Source: Thozetella sp. PMI_491 (Eukaryota > Ascomycota > Sordariomycetes > Chaetosphaeriales > Chaetosphaeriaceae). Taken from it: a stretch of 64,000 bases of DNA. Both the position numbers and the translations under genes were made by a program. The stretch is taken from positions 941,994-1,005,993 of the forward strand of contig MU270031.1 in assembly GCA_021432635.1 (NCBI GenBank), in the 5' to 3' direction. A model generated the notes under the pieces. The model saw only the letters and a list, made by a program, of their open reading frames with translations, had not been told where the DNA came from and searched no databases. Below, in pieces: positions 9,250 to 21,243 of the stretch; the stretch's first letter is position 1, and every line of letters begins with the position of its first letter.

Positions 9250-11287
9250 TTATTTGTCAAGGATGCTGGCAAGTATTGTGCTGATATAGTCTGTTCCGGG
9301 TCTCCGCTGGTCGTCTTCCTCAACCCAGAACAGCTCTGTTTCGTTGAAAACAATATTTTGCGGATGTTTGGCCGAGTATTTCGGCCAAAAACTCGTCCCC
9401 TTGGTTGCAATTCCGATGTTAGGGTCGAGTGAAGTGATAAACCCCGCCCACATCAGTCCGACGGTACTCGCCATTTCATAATAACCGGGCTGACGGTGTT
9501 GGGACCATGAATCTTGGAAGTTCTGAAACACTACCTCAAGCTCGGCACCGTGCCTAGAACCCTCTTCCGGATTTCCGGATTTGAAGTTCTTTGGGGTATC
9601 CCATCTGTAGCTATAACAAGAAGAGGCTTGTGAATATGCTTTGCACGTGAGCCTGGTACCGGCATTGATCTCGATGTCGCCGAGCACGGCGTCGGCTCGC
9701 CGGTAGACATCAGCATCAGTCACAGACTGAATAGGGGGATCTAGCTGTTCCTGCGTATTTGCGGCTGGATAATGTGAGAGAAGACGGTCTACAATTGGGG
9801 GAGGAATGTGTCGATAAGAATCTGACATGACATCATGGTCAGAGAGTGCAACAGCTATATGTTGGGAAATCGGGATGAACACTCTCACCTCGTAGATGCC
9901 TCTCTAAATCGTCATGGCTCGCGAGATGGGGTGGAATCCAGTGAAATCCCTCGTTGGATGTGGATCCAATCATGATTGGGACCTTCACGAACTTGGATTC
10001 CGCCAGGCTGATGCTTCCGTATGTCTGGACAAAGTCGCCATCTATAGCCGGGAGCGCTAATGCAACCATGTCGACGCTTTTCCCTTGTGATCCGTCATCA
10101 AATGCGTTGTTGAGTTCTTCAAATGGCAAATTGCGAAGGCAGTCCAGCGTGTCCTCCTGGCCAGCACAAGTGGCTGCAACTACCCGGTCATAGGCTGCCT
10201 GGGCGGGGGCATGCCTGTAGTTACTCTTGACGACCGGACTTCCGCTCTGTAGAATAGCGGCTCTGAATAATCTGTCGTCCCTACCGCCGTACGCGGTCAA
10301 ATGCAGGCCAACATCGTCCGCGCCGCTGCTCCCACCCCATATCGTGACTTTGCGAGGATCTCCTCCGAAGGCAGCGATGTTTTCCTGTACCCAGTGGAGG
10401 GCAAGTCTCTGATCTCGGAGCCCCAGATTTAGGTTCCCCGTCCCTTGAGCTTCTCGGCCGGCCACAAAGCCAAGAATGCTCGACCGGTAGTTAAAAGAAA
10501 CAGCCAGGAAGGGCATGCCATGCCGCGCGGCATGCGACGCGATGAATGATAAGTTGTACATTCTGTGTCGTGCGCCACCGCCTTGCCCAGCGCCACCATA
10601 GATCCAGACTGCTACGGGAAGCAGTGTTGGGTTCCCGGCCGATTTTGGGGTAATGACATTGATCGTGAGGCAATCTTCGTCTTGTGGATACCCGGCGTAT
10701 TGATCCTGCAACACGAGATTTATTAATACCGCCTCGTACCGGCGATAGAAACGTATAATAGCACCTACATCGTATACCGGACATACGGGTCCGTAACTGG
10801 TCGAATTTCGAACCCCTTCCCATGATCTATTCACAGGCGCCGGTGGTCGGAAGCGAAGAGGGCCAAGAGGTGGTAAGGCATATGGCATTCCCAGAAATTG
10901 ATGCTGCTCATTCCTTTGGTCATAAACAGCCGCGTATGTTCCGTTGATTGTTTTGGCCAGGCCGTTGAGCCTGGCTACAGTCGTCAACTGTAAGCTCATC
11001 AAAGTCCACAGTATCCAGCCTGTGAGCAGGATAAGAAGCGGAATCGCCGCGCCTGGCCATTTCTTCCCGCGTGTCGCATTTGTGCTAATTCCATCCGCAT
11101 CAAGCTCTCTATCCCTTGGAGCGAGCCTCTGGTATCGTGTAGTTTGGAAAATGTTGAGCATGATTGGGATAGACAGCAGCTGCTCCTTACCGAAGCTTTG
11201 GTGTTTAGTCGGGCTGCTACCACCGAAGACTGACGTACTGGAGAGCCAATGTTCGATAGGCACAGATAATGGCTTCTGCGTGTTCAA
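9250..11287 (-). CDS. Type-B carboxylesterase/lipase family, membrane-anchored
   Basis: Two minus-strand exons, 11287-9889 and 9821-9250, flank a 67-nt intron (GTGAGA...TCAG). Together they give 656 residues. A single hydrophobic segment (IPLLILLTGWILW) about 80 residues in makes it a signal-anchored extracellular or lumenal enzyme. Carboxylesterase features in order are QFLGMPYALPP, EDCLTINV, an oxyanion-region YGGAGQGG, the nucleophile elbow WGGSSGADD (Ser near residue 319), the acidic SNEGFHW and the catalytic-His region RHGAEL. The elbow is GGSSG rather than the commoner GESAG, as also occurs in some fungal members. The family hydrolyses carboxylic esters; the substrate is not predictable. 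The start may instead be the Met at 11161, which better fits a short cytosolic tail. Confidence 0.85.
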
Positions 11288-12218
11288 TTGCTGGCCGAGG
11301 TGTGCGCTTAGCTACAAGCCATGGCTTCTGGACTGGCAAGCAGGCATGACCCTGGCCGAAGCGCTAGTTCAGGCAAGTGGGGGATGCATTGTAGTACTTG
11401 CAGAAGGATGATCCACTCCTGTTTTAGGGACAGTAATCGGATTACTGGGCACCATCTAGAACATACTCCGTAATCCTGCGCTGCTGAGACGCTAGTGCGA
11501 GCAAAGCAGTGAACCAGGGTCGTAGTTGTGGCCTCAGCAAGAATAATGCGGCCCCCCGCAAAAGCCCAACTAGCTACGGTACCCAGCTTTAATCATACAC
11601 CATAATCTAGGTTAGCTGACATAGTATGATACGGAAACTACTTGGCTCAATCTTCGGCGGACATTCCCCTGCAAATTAAAACTTAGCTGACCCAAGGTAG
11701 ATGCATCCAGCGCCACACTGTTGACATTACCGAGGTCAGCCCACTGTTCGTGCGGAGAGAGTGGCCAAGGATGTCTTCTCGAGGATTTCCGGGAGTTTAG
11801 AATCAAGTTTTCTGATAGAGATGGCCACCAATCAAGTACAGAGCAAGTCAAGATTTGGAAAGCTACGAAGAGTGGTAAGGGTATAGTTCCCTGGTTACAT
11901 AACTTCGTAGGCAGTATATAAGATCCAGAGTCTAGCCCAGTGCTATGTTCCGTAAACTCCCTCGTGTAACGGCCCATTGTCTCGCAAACTCCGTTCTTTG
12001 CAATCTTTAATATACATATTCGTGTCTGGACCCTTGAATAATTTTCTTAACTCCCCCTAACCTCCTTCGAATGGGATGCCCATATGATATGAAGAACGAG
12101 GCGTTAGATTGCTGCGAAGAACCCACTCGACTGATCACTCATATCGATGATGCAGTCAAAGCTAGTAAGATTAGTTTCTTTTTCATATGATATCTATTTT
12201 GGCCGCTAAACATTACGA
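11288..12218. other. Intergenic (divergent promoters)
   Basis: No convincing gene in either strand. It separates the divergent esterase and fructosamine-kinase-like genes. Confidence 0.4.
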
Positions 12219-13453
12219 ATGACTTTTCCTAATCTTAGCCGGTCGGTAGAATTGCCCGCAAATTGTGACATTACCAGGATCTCACCCTATGGGGAATCAT
12301 CTTGGGAATGCACCGCCAAGATAGAAACTCGGGATTCTAGTGGTAATGATGTGCCTTATTTTTTGAAGGTAAATCGTATTTTTTGAAGGTAAATCGTCTG
12401 CTTAACTTTGTGGCGGTGACCTAATCGTGAATTCAGGTCCATGTTGGGGATCAGTTCAGAGATTTGGTGATGGGAGAATACCACGCAATAATAGCTATTC
12501 ATCAGGCCATGCCGTCTCTGGCTCCTAGACCAGTTGCCTGTGGTAATTATATATCCCAACCAAATGCGTGGTTCTTTTTATCCGAATTCCGCTCTCTTGG
12601 CGAGGAACTGCCCGACGTAGAGGAGTTCGCTGAAAGGATAGCTGAGCTTCACACCCGAGGTATCAACCGGGACGCAGCATTTGGATGGCCGTATTCTGTG
12701 TTGGCAGGAGGGCATCCCCGCACCTACCCAGCCAGCGAATCGTGGGAGGAGACGTTTAAGAGCGGTCTAGAGCAAACTTTCGATCTCGAAGAGAAGATCC
12801 AGGGCTCAGATGAAGAATGGGTTGCGTTGAGGGCTGCCCTGATGGAGAAAGTGGTCCCACGACTCCTGAAGCCGCTGCAGATGGGCGGACGGAGTATCAC
12901 TCCTACCATTATGCACGGAGATATATGGCACGGAAATGCTGCAGTCGATACAAAGACCGGAACGCTCGTTATCTTTGACCCGATGCCAATGTATGGCCAT
13001 AATGAATTTGGTTTTCTCGTCAGTATCTAGGGCCGAATCCGTGCTAATCACATCTTCCGCGTTGTAGTGGAGCTAGGACCATGGTTCTGTCCCCGCCATA
13101 AGATCGGTATCGAGTATGTCAAGGAGTATATTAAGCATCGGCCGCCGTCCGAGCCACAGGAAGACTTCGACGATCGTTTGCGGCTATATGCGATGTAAGT
13201 TGATGCTAAAACCAGATTGAAGTTACGAATATTCCTAAACGAGACGCAGACACTTCGATGTGCAGTCATCTCTGAATTACCCGGGAAACCACCAGCAAAG
13301 AAATCTGTGCGAAGAGACAGGGCCCGGGGCAAAACATACGTTAAACCGATAACTGACTTTGTCTGTGTAATTCCTAGTGCGAGAGATAACATAAGACAAC
13401 TAGTTAAGAAGTTTCCAGATGGTTATGAAGGCTGGCTCATAAAACAACCATGA
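12219..13453 (+). CDS. Fructosamine/ketosamine-3-kinase-like protein
   Basis: Five exons, 12219-12368, 12437-13010, 13068-13194, 13250-13306 and 13378-13453, join in frame to 327 residues, the usual length for this kinase-fold family. Landmarks are ISPYGESSWECTAKIETRD and YFLK (ATP-site lysine region), MGEYHAI, the catalytic loop IMHGDIWHGN (Asp and Asn present), VIFDPMPMYGHNEF (metal-binding Asp), EDFDDRLRLYA, and a C-terminal QLVKKFPDGYEGW. Bacterial and animal relatives phosphorylate sugar amines on glycated proteins in the cytosol; fungal members are mostly uncharacterised phosphotransferases. The usual DAGS after VIFD reads DPMP here, a small deviation next to the metal site. An extra upstream exon cannot be excluded because a CTTAG acceptor lies just after the proposed start. 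Confidence 0.8.
12358..12397 (+). repeat. 20-bp tandem duplication carrying a splice donor
   Basis: ATTTTTTGAAGGTAAATCGT occurs twice back to back. Each copy has an AAG|GTAAAT donor (intron starts 12369 and 12389). Only the first keeps the reading frame, because the second would include an in-frame TGA. Confidence 0.9.
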
Positions 13454-13958
13454 GATGCGCGGACTGGTGGGCAGTAATGTAGCTTTGGAAGTGGCCAATT
13501 TCTTAACCTGCACGACAGCATCGCATGCTGCGAGGCGCGGTATGTATCGCATTTTTCACTGCTAAACGACAGGTTATTCGTGAGTATATCCCGGTGAAGA
13601 CATGTTTTCTACTGGCAATTAGGTAACCGAGAAAATTGCTCTGTCCGCGGATGTTTTAAAATGACGAAGAGGCTGCGTTCATTCCGCTGAAGATCGGGGG
13701 GGTATACAGGCACCTTTGGTATTTTGCAAGCTCCCTTGACGGTTATCATTCGCCTCCTTTTGGCTAAGACTGCTCAGCTACAAAACCACCATATTTAGAT
13801 TATACGATGTGTGGCTTAACATGCAAGGAACATGTGCATATCCGGGGGGTTCCACTCGGAGTCAATCTCGTCACCCGTTGTCACGACTAGCCTGTACCAC
13901 AGGGTCCCACACATCGTAACGTAAATCCCACAGAGTTTTATTTTCGGGTTCTCTAACG
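13454..13958. other. Intergenic
   Basis: Convergent 3' flanks of the kinase-like gene and the orphan frame. No gene is seen. Confidence 0.4.
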
Positions 13959-14771
13959 CTACATACAGCTCCCCTCACTGCTTTCACTGCACGTGGAAAG
14001 ACAGGTATCCTCCAAATCGCTAACAAGCTCCCCGCGCAGCACGGGAGTCTTGGTCACCACAAAGGTTCTAAACTTCCGCGCCATTTCTGAAAGATACGCC
14101 TTAACAATGCTATTCTTTTCAAGAATTCCGAAAGAAACGCCAAAACTATATAGTCGCCGAACGTCTTTCAAGGACTTGACGGCGTCCGAGGGCGCGGAAC
14201 GATGCTTCCCACGCCTCTTCGTGATTGCCCCGTGTCGAACGGCCCTAGTCCCGCCGTACGAACGATGATTCCGATGCGTTAAAGCATATGGAGAGGTCCG
14301 GCCTCCCCGGATGGATTCTTGTACTGAAGCCTGGCCCTCGAAAAGAACTGTTGGTTCGCTCCCAGAGTACATGGCAGGTACGCCTCCACAGAGCTGTGTC
14401 GAATAATACGCCTTGGCCAGCGGATTTGCCTCATCTGGAGTATATTCCCTATAAACCGGGCTCTTAAACGTCGACCCATCTCCGGAAACCGGAGTTGGAT
14501 AAGCCATCGAGCCTTGCGCCAAGGGAGTCTGACTATGCTGCACGGCTTCTGCAGCCTCCTGGTCGCATGGGCCCCACCCCATCGGTAGCATAGAGACTGT
14601 GTGGAGAGGTCCGTCTAGTTCAAACTGGGGCTTGGGAGGCTCGCATGCTGGTTTAGCCATAGCAGGAACCGATGACAGCAGCGTCATAGAAGGCGATGAA
14701 ATTAGGAGCTCGGTGGAATTTCTCACTTGGGATGTCGCGCGTTGTCCTAAAGCCAAGGGTGCGTTAAACAA
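13959..14771 (-). CDS. Orphan hypothetical protein
   Basis: This uninterrupted 270-residue frame matches no family I recognise. The N-terminal half is proline-rich (PACEPPKPQFELDGP). The middle is basic and Arg/Lys-rich (TKRRGKHRS), and the C-terminal third could fold as helices (SLKDVRRLYSFGVSFG, IVKAYLSEMARKFRTF). It ends in an acidic serine/cysteine-rich tail. No signal peptide or membrane segment is visible. The basic stretch could be a nuclear localisation signal. Because the frame is long and amino-acid use is balanced I favour a real but lineage-restricted gene. A chance frame is possible. Confidence 0.4.
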   Translation of the reverse strand: MFNAPLALGQRATSQVRNSTELLISSPSMTLLSSVPAMAKPACEPPKPQFELDGPLHTVSMLPMGWGPCDQEAAEAVQHSQTPLAQGSMAYPTPVSGDGSTFKSPVYREYTPDEANPLAKAYYSTQLCGGVPAMYSGSEPTVLFEGQASVQESIRGGRTSPYALTHRNHRSYGGTRAVRHGAITKRRGKHRSAPSDAVKSLKDVRRLYSFGVSFGILEKNSIVKAYLSEMARKFRTFVVTKTPVLRGELVSDLEDTCLSTCSESSEGSCM

Positions 14772-15917
14772 AAGGTTGTTCCGTCATGGTACAGTAGAAC
14801 GGCGCTGGAAGCTTACGATACCGTCTTTGCGACTCCCTGTTTTGGCGCCGGCGCCGTTCTATCTTCCTCGTTTCCTCATCCATTCCGGTCGACTTCAGTA
14901 CATGGCCTTCTAACTAGAGAACTGCCAAATCAAGATCAAGAGAACCGGGATGGGAAAGAGGCATCCAGGGGGGCGGGATTGCAGCTGCATATAATCGGTA
15001 ACGCCAGGGCCTTTTTTGTATGCTCCGGGTTTACCCTCTAACGGGGTCCTGTTAAAATCCTCCGGCTTCCTTTCACTTCGGTACTAGGTCTGGCGACAAA
15101 AGTCCTTGCGCAACAGCCAGTAAAATGGCACCGAATAAACGGGCATACCAATCCTTTTACTATCTTATATTTTATCAGAAAATGGTGCCGATTAGCATTG
15201 AAGAGGACATTGCGGCGTGATCTACCTTTTTGGTGGTGGGTAGGATCATAGCGAACCAGTAAACCACATACATATATAGCGCGTAAGCAATGTTTATAAC
15301 TGGACTCGATACAAGCACGGCCACTGAGATGGTGTAAGATCTAGTGGTAAGCTGAAGAGAGCAAGGCAGGTTTCACGCCAGAAATGGGGCCAACAGTAAC
15401 TCAGACGGGCAAAAAGACTACCTACACTACAAAACCACCGTAGACCTTGGCCCTCGCCTACTAACCCACGGAGTGCAACTTGTGGACGACTATCTTTCCC
15501 TCGACGGATAGTAAATGAAGGAGTCGGTTGGGTCAGTTCCAGTTATACGTGTATCTTCGGACAATATACTCTCTTGATGTCCATTAAGGCACCCCTTAGG
15601 ACGGCTGCGAGCGCACATACGGCTACTAAATTATGGAGATTAAGATGGCGGAGCGCAAGCTACAGTACCTGATGCAGATACCCAATCTAGGAGATCGCTT
15701 TAACCTAAAGTGGCCGAAGGGCGAAACTCCCATACCAGCGCTGATTAGACATAACTTCGGTATCCTCCCTTCCTACGACAGATAACACCTGGTAGTAAGA
15801 TGCTAGGTGACTTTAAATACGTATAAGTAGCGATTTATTCAAGATATATTAACCACAGCAATGGGGCTTTCTTTTTGCCATGTCACGCTGTACAAACTAG
15901 CCCAACACAACCGCACA
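14772..15917. other. Intergenic, nothing recognised
   Basis: 1.1 kb with no family-like frame on either strand. Confidence 0.4.
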
Positions 15918-16412
15918 ATGAAAAGCACTGCTTCTAAAGTAGCCATTGTAACAGGCGCCTCCTCGGGTCTAGGTCGTGCTAATTATTGCCTTATCCTTGT
16001 CAGAGTAAGCATGGTCGGCGGTATGCGCTGATCTCTCGCCCTCTGCTACAACCAAGCCTACCACTGCGGTTGATGCCATCAACCGAAATGGTCGCGGAAA
16101 AGCCTTGTTTGCTAAGACTGATATGAGCCAATGTTCTGATGTCCAGGGAACAGTGGCATACGCCGTATCGACTTACGGGAGATTGAACATTATTGTCAAC
16201 CACGATGGAATATCCATGGAGACATCACCTAGACTTGATATGCAACCAAATTAGGGAGGTGGACGGGGAAACGTTTTACACGAACATGGCCGTAATTACC
16301 GTAGGGTATTTCGGGGATGTAAATATGCGATTAAGCAACTCCTTCTTCAACAGCCCGGAGAGAGCGGGGAAAGAGGTTTCGAATGTCTCCTCAAGCGTCG
16401 GGATGGCTCACT
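15918..16412 (+). pseudogene. SDR relic, frameshifted
   Basis: The frame starts MKSTASKVAIVTGASSGLG, an SDR cofactor motif, then is lost. It resumes in another frame with CADLSPSATTKP, INRNGRGKALFAKTD and YGRLNIIVNHDGIS, where the family has NNAGI. A third frame then gives RRVFRGCKYAIKQLLLQQP. At least two frameshifts and a stop are needed to connect these, and nothing follows that corresponds to the YxxxK active site. The catalytic half has been lost next to the low-complexity block that starts at about 16410. Confidence 0.7.
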
Positions 16413-16690
16413 AAAATCCCCCCATAAATCCCCCCCAAGGAAGAGGGAGGGTCGTCGTACTGCTCCCGAAGATTTTGAAGAGAGAGAGCCTCGGAGGGGC
16501 TAAATATTGCAGTGAATGCGGAAAGTTGTGACACCCCCCCTCGGGAAGTTGTGACACCCCCCCAAAGGGTGGGAAGATTTTGAAGAGAGAGCCAGTGAAT
16601 GTCGGGAAGATGACCAATGACCACCCCCCTTTGAAGAGAGAGAGAGACGTCCTCTCCCAGGGCCTCGGAGGGGCAACAACTAACTTTCTG
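16410..16690. repeat. Low-complexity mosaic of short direct repeats
   Basis: The elements GTTGTGACACCCCCCC (twice near 16525-16565), GAAGATTTTGAAGAGAGA (near 16468 and 16568), GA runs and CCTCGGAGGGGC (near 16487 and 16662) recur in shuffled order. The block is C-tract and GA-rich, consistent with replication slippage. I see no terminal inverted repeats or transposase. Confidence 0.7.
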
Positions 16691-16937
16691 ATGACTCCCT
16701 TTTCCGAGTGGTGTGAATAGACCAAAGTTCTTTAGAAGCCTTGGTGCGATTTTAACTTTTATTTAAATATCTAGTGGATAGCAGAACCTTGATGACCATA
16801 CACTATGAAGCCAATCGAGCATCAACCATTGTAGGTATCCACTGCTGATACTCCTTCTTAGACAGTTGCCATCTTTAATCTTTATAATCCCAACTACCTT
16901 GTTTGAACAAACCCGTCCTAAAGCCACGGCTGGTGAG

Positions 16938-17000
16938 TGCAATGGCAAGGCTGCCCTGGTGACTGGCGCCGCAGGGGGTATTGGATACGCATACGGTTAA
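16938..17000 (+). pseudogene. Second SDR fragment, cofactor motif only
   Basis: Twenty codons read CNGKAALVTGAAGGIGYAY before a TAA. This is the beta1-alpha1 nucleotide-binding motif of an SDR with no downstream continuation. It lies 0.5 kb after the first SDR relic and is probably debris of a second copy. Confidence 0.55.
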
Positions 17001-17719
17001 AGCTGCAGGCTTATGCACGAGAGATTTGGGTTTATGTTCAAGACTGAGTAGATAGGTTGGTAGCTGATCAGAAATCGGAACCCACAGTTGAAGAATTTCT
17101 TGTTCATCCATTCGTCAAGGCCAGATCTAGCAAGGTGCTGTTAGTGAAAGTTTGACGTCAGGTTGATGTGTCTAAATGCCCAATATCCCCTTTCGGCGAT
17201 CGGGCGTGGGGCCTGTGTGTGGAGTGACCCAACTTCCTCGGATGCACCAACTATGCAGCTAAGCGGATGTATTGTATTCGGTGCCAAGATAGTTAGTTAT
17301 GCGCATTTCCAGACTCCAACCGTGACTGACCGATTGAGGGGGGACGGATCCAGCCTTGCAGCCGAAGTGGCGGCATCCTTGCCGCATTGGGCGGCTTCCC
17401 TGCGCCGCTCGCCGCCTGTAGTCACAGCAATACAACCTCTGCCGTGGTGACACGAACGCCCGGACGTCCGAACAGCTCGGGTGCTACAGGAAGAAAGGGA
17501 GCCAAGGGGCTAGCGCTTATAATCTGCCCCTTGCGTATGCAGAGGCGTCCTAACTTCGGGACAGTAGCGGCCACTGTTCGACTTTGTCTCTTACTAAGTC
17601 CCTCTCACCGCGTCTTCGCGGTCTAGGTCTAGCCCTTTCCCATAACAACGGGCATTCAAATGTGCTCCGTGAAGGTATCGGGAAGATCACACGCCTAAGG
17701 TCTGCCTCCAATTGCGACC
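17001..17719. other. Intergenic upstream of the BBE oxidase
   Basis: No supported gene. It should contain the promoter of the FAD oxidoreductase. Confidence 0.4.
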
Positions 17720-19401
17720 ATGGCCGTACTTGTCTGGTTCTCGTTATTTTTGTCGGCTCTGGGGGTCCAGTCGCCTATACGCTCGACGCCCCTTTGCAGC
17801 CAGGCAAACATAACCGATGCCTTGGGCCCGCTGTTGTCTGATAACGCCAAAATATATCTGCCAGGATCCTCCGGTTTTGTGAATGGGACCACGCGATGGA
17901 GCGCACTGGACCAGCCCACCATCGCTGCCGTCGTTAAAGTCGCGACCGAAGGGGACGTGCAGCAGACGGTATGAGTTGGAGCATGCCGCCGAGATGCTCT
18001 CGCGCTGACGGGCATCTGTAGATCAAGTTTGCCAATGCGCACAGCATCCCTTTCCTTGTCAAGGGGGGCGGCCACGGCACCAACCTCCATCTTGCGGAGC
18101 CGCAGGATGCCATCTACATCTGGACTCGGGGCATGTCCGAGATAACCTTAGCTGAGGATGGAACCAAAGCAATCCTCCAGGCGGGCGCAGAGTCCGGCGA
18201 GGTTATTAAAACGTTGTGGGACCTTGGGAAGCAAGTGTGTAAGTCCTTTTTGACTCGCTTTATCCTTCGCCTAGACTTCTCAGAAATGGAGCCATACTGA
18301 CGGCAGACAGCGGCAACTGCTTGCGACTGCGTGGGATTCATGGCGCCGATCCTAGGTGGAGGACACGGCTGGCTCCAGGGCCGGTTCGGACTCGTGACGG
18401 ACCAATTGATCTCGGCACGGCTGGTCCTGGGGTCCGGCGAGATCATCACTGTCTCGGAAACCGAGCATGCAGATCTCTTCTGGGGCATCCGCGGCGCTGG
18501 TCACAACTTTGGCGTGGTGACCTCAGTAGAGTTCCGTGTCTACGACCGCAAGCCGGAGGAGGACAAGTGGGCTTTTGAACAGTACATCTTTGCGCACGAC
18601 AAGGTCGAGGCTGTGTTCGAGCATGCTAACCAGATGTTGCCGAATGGAGATGGCATTCCTCCGGTCGAGCTCACGCACTATGCTCATTTCGAGAGGAGAC
18701 CCGAGTTCGATACCGAGAATGTGAGTGTAGCGATCGAGCGGCCAGCGCCTGAGGCGAACACGAAGCTAACCGAGATTCACTAGCCTATCATTCTGTTCTG
18801 GGTGATATGGCAGGGAACCAGTATCCCGACGAAATATACGTCACCTCTGCACGCTCTAGGACCACTCAATCTGACCAGCGGCGTGATCGATACGACGGGC
18901 CTGAACTTGCTCGCTGGGGCGGCGTACGATACTCCGAATTGCGGGAACGGGGCAAACACAATCTTGTTCCCCGTCTCTCTGGAGAAGTACAACACCACGG
19001 CTCTGCGGACGGCGTTTGACATGTATGCGGCCTACCCCAGCTGGCTCAACAATTCCATTGTCTTGCTCGAGGGCTACTCGACGACCGCGGTGCACAAGAT
19101 CCCAAGCGATAGCACGGCGTACCCGGACCGGTTCAACAACCTGCTCCTTGCACCCTTCATGCTGTCCTTCCCCGGCGCGAGCGGATCAGAGGAGGAGATG
19201 GCCGCGATTGGTGAGAGCGTGAGAAAAGTACTAGCGGAAGGGAGTGGGCAGCCGCTGAACGCATATGTGAATTATGCGAGGGGCGATGAGAGCCTGGAAG
19301 ATGTTTACGGGCATGAGCCATGGAGGTTGGAGAGGCTGCGAGCTCTGAAGGCGAAGTATGACCCGCATGGCCAATTCAACTATTACAACCCTATCCACTG
19401 A
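17720..19401 (+). CDS. Secreted FAD-linked oxidoreductase, BBE-like
   Basis: Four exons, 17720-17968, 18022-18238, 18311-18720 and 18784-19401, give 497 residues with all phases consistent. An N-terminal signal peptide ([15 protein letters not shown]) predicts entry to the secretory route. The PCMH-type FAD-binding domain carries [10 protein letters not shown] (residues about 96-105, where the His can bind FAD covalently) and [17 protein letters not shown], then [13 protein letters not shown]. The BBE C-terminal motif is AYVNYARGD followed by FNYYNPI. The family oxidises alcohols, sugars or alkaloid-type substrates with O2. Many fungal members sit in metabolite clusters, while others oxidise extracellular oligosaccharides. 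I do not see the Cys that makes bicovalent FAD, so attachment is probably through His only or non-covalent. Confidence 0.85.
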
Positions 19402-19872
19402 GTTACAGCAGGGAAATTTCTAAGCACAAGCATATTATAGATGCGCTCTTGAATGTATCTATTTTTAAACAGGGTCTTGTGGGGAAGACAGACTAGACGC
19501 CGGGGGCTGGACAAAACATCGGAAAACGCCCTAGTTGAGGTGAGGAGGGCCAAAGGTCCTAGTTAATACATTTAAGCTTCGCCATGCTTGGCGGCCCAGG
19601 CACTGAGCTCCAACGCCTCAACGCTCTAATGTCCTTGTCGCTTAGCTGGTCCTGAATCCTGAAGTGGACGCGCTACCCAAGTCGCGAGGCTGTGCCGCCC
19701 CCACAAACGCGCCACGTTTCGCAAACGATAGAAATCAAAAGCTAGGCAGGCACCAGCGAGCGTGCATTTTGTCTCCTGCCGGCACCATTCAACGTGTCCT
19801 TCATTCTCGCGAAGGCACAATTCGCCATAGGAGACGCTGACAGCTGCGAACTTCACACTCTACGCCGCAGCT
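19402..19872. other. Intergenic
   Basis: No gene is seen between the oxidase and the membrane protein. Confidence 0.4.
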
Positions 19873-20580
19873 ATGGAAGCAACCCCTACCGAGACGACGG
19901 CGCTGCTCCCGTCCAGCCGCGATTCCGAGTCTGCCGAGGGCCACGGCGTTCGCGAAGAAAATGCGGACGGAGAGGCCTTGGATGAGACACGGCGGCCGGA
20001 TTGGCTCAAGCGGAGCATCCAGCTGTCAGTCTCGATGATGGCCGCGTCTCTAAGCCTCGCGCTGGCTTTGACTATCATGTCCGTCTACGCGCCCAGCGGC
20101 TTCCGTTATAGCTGGCATCTTCGGGATGCCACTGGCGCCATTACCGCCCTTGTACAGTGCCACATGACCAGTGAAATGGGGAATGGCTCACTGACTCGGC
20201 CCTAGTCCCTCCCGGTTCTCGCCTTCGACGTGATTGAGCTACAACTCCGTCCAGGCGTGTTCCGGCCGTTCCTCATGTTCGTCGAAGGCGCACTCGACGC
20301 CCTTTTAGCACTCCAGACCCTCGCATTCGTGGGCCCTTCCCTCAACTTTTTCAGTGATAACTACTGTTATTCCGGGGGGACTCAATCCTGTCACGTGTTC
20401 CTTCCGTGGTTCCTCGCTCTCGCCGGCTTGTACCTGACATCCTGTACCATCCTCGGGTGCGAAAACCCCCCCCAGCCTTATGGATTTAAGGGCAACACTA
20501 ATTGTCGCTGGCAGACTCGCCCACTTTCTCTTGCTCATACTGCGCGTGCGGAATCTATGGTCCAATCGCTCTTGGCCTAG
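19873..20580 (+). CDS. Small multi-span membrane protein
   Basis: Two exons, 19873-20151 and 20206-20580 (54-nt intron, GTACAG...CCTAG), give 217 residues. A soluble acidic N-terminus with ALLPSSRDSES leads to a first helix (MMAASLSLALALTIMSVY). Further hydrophobic segments follow around LPVLAFDVIEL, FLMFVEGALDALLALQTLAFVG and FLPWFLALAGLYLTSCTIL. A helix count of three or four with short loops resembles small fungal MARVEL-like tetraspans, but I cannot assign the family. The C-terminal 40 residues are hydrophilic and less convincing, so a last intron may have been missed. Confidence 0.5.
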
Positions 20581-21243
20581 TTCGAACGAGAGCCTATCGA
20601 CTTTCCGGTTCACGGTCGGCCCTTTGGTTTTCCAGGCAAGCCTCGGCGTCGAGGGCCAACAAAGGTCGAATGCCCAAGAGAACAATCCCTAACCTGCAAG
20701 TTATGGTACAATCGCGCGCTTTCTACGCACGTTGCTCTTACAGGAGAGACTGTTGTAATATAAAGTGGAATTCACAATCATAGACATACATATCATATCA
20801 GCAAAGGTGAATCGTGAATACTGCTCGTATTCCTACATGAGGTGCACATAATTAGCTTCCCCACGAGCTCCCTCCCCATGTTATGGCACATCCCACGCAA
20901 AGCACTTCGTCAAATGTGAGCTGCTTCTCAGCGGACAAAGATGCACCGTTAGGGGCGCGCAGTAAGATAATTTGATCACTGCAAACCCTCCCTCCAGCAG
21001 CCATCCTAACAGTTTGCCAGAGCTGTGTGGGATTAAGCACATTGTGCATAGTATGGGTTCTGTGTAGAGCATGTGTATGGGCTTATACAGCCAGTCGGGC
21101 CTCGATAATTGGAACCCCCACATTGAGCGTACCTTAAAATTCTGAGTCAGCGAACGAATGCGTCATAAATCGGCCAGATTCAGGCCGTGTAAAGGCTATG
21201 CAACAGCAGCAGAGGGTGTGGAATAGTAGCCGCTAGAGGGTGC
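20581..21243. other. Intergenic
   Basis: No supported gene. Confidence 0.4.
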
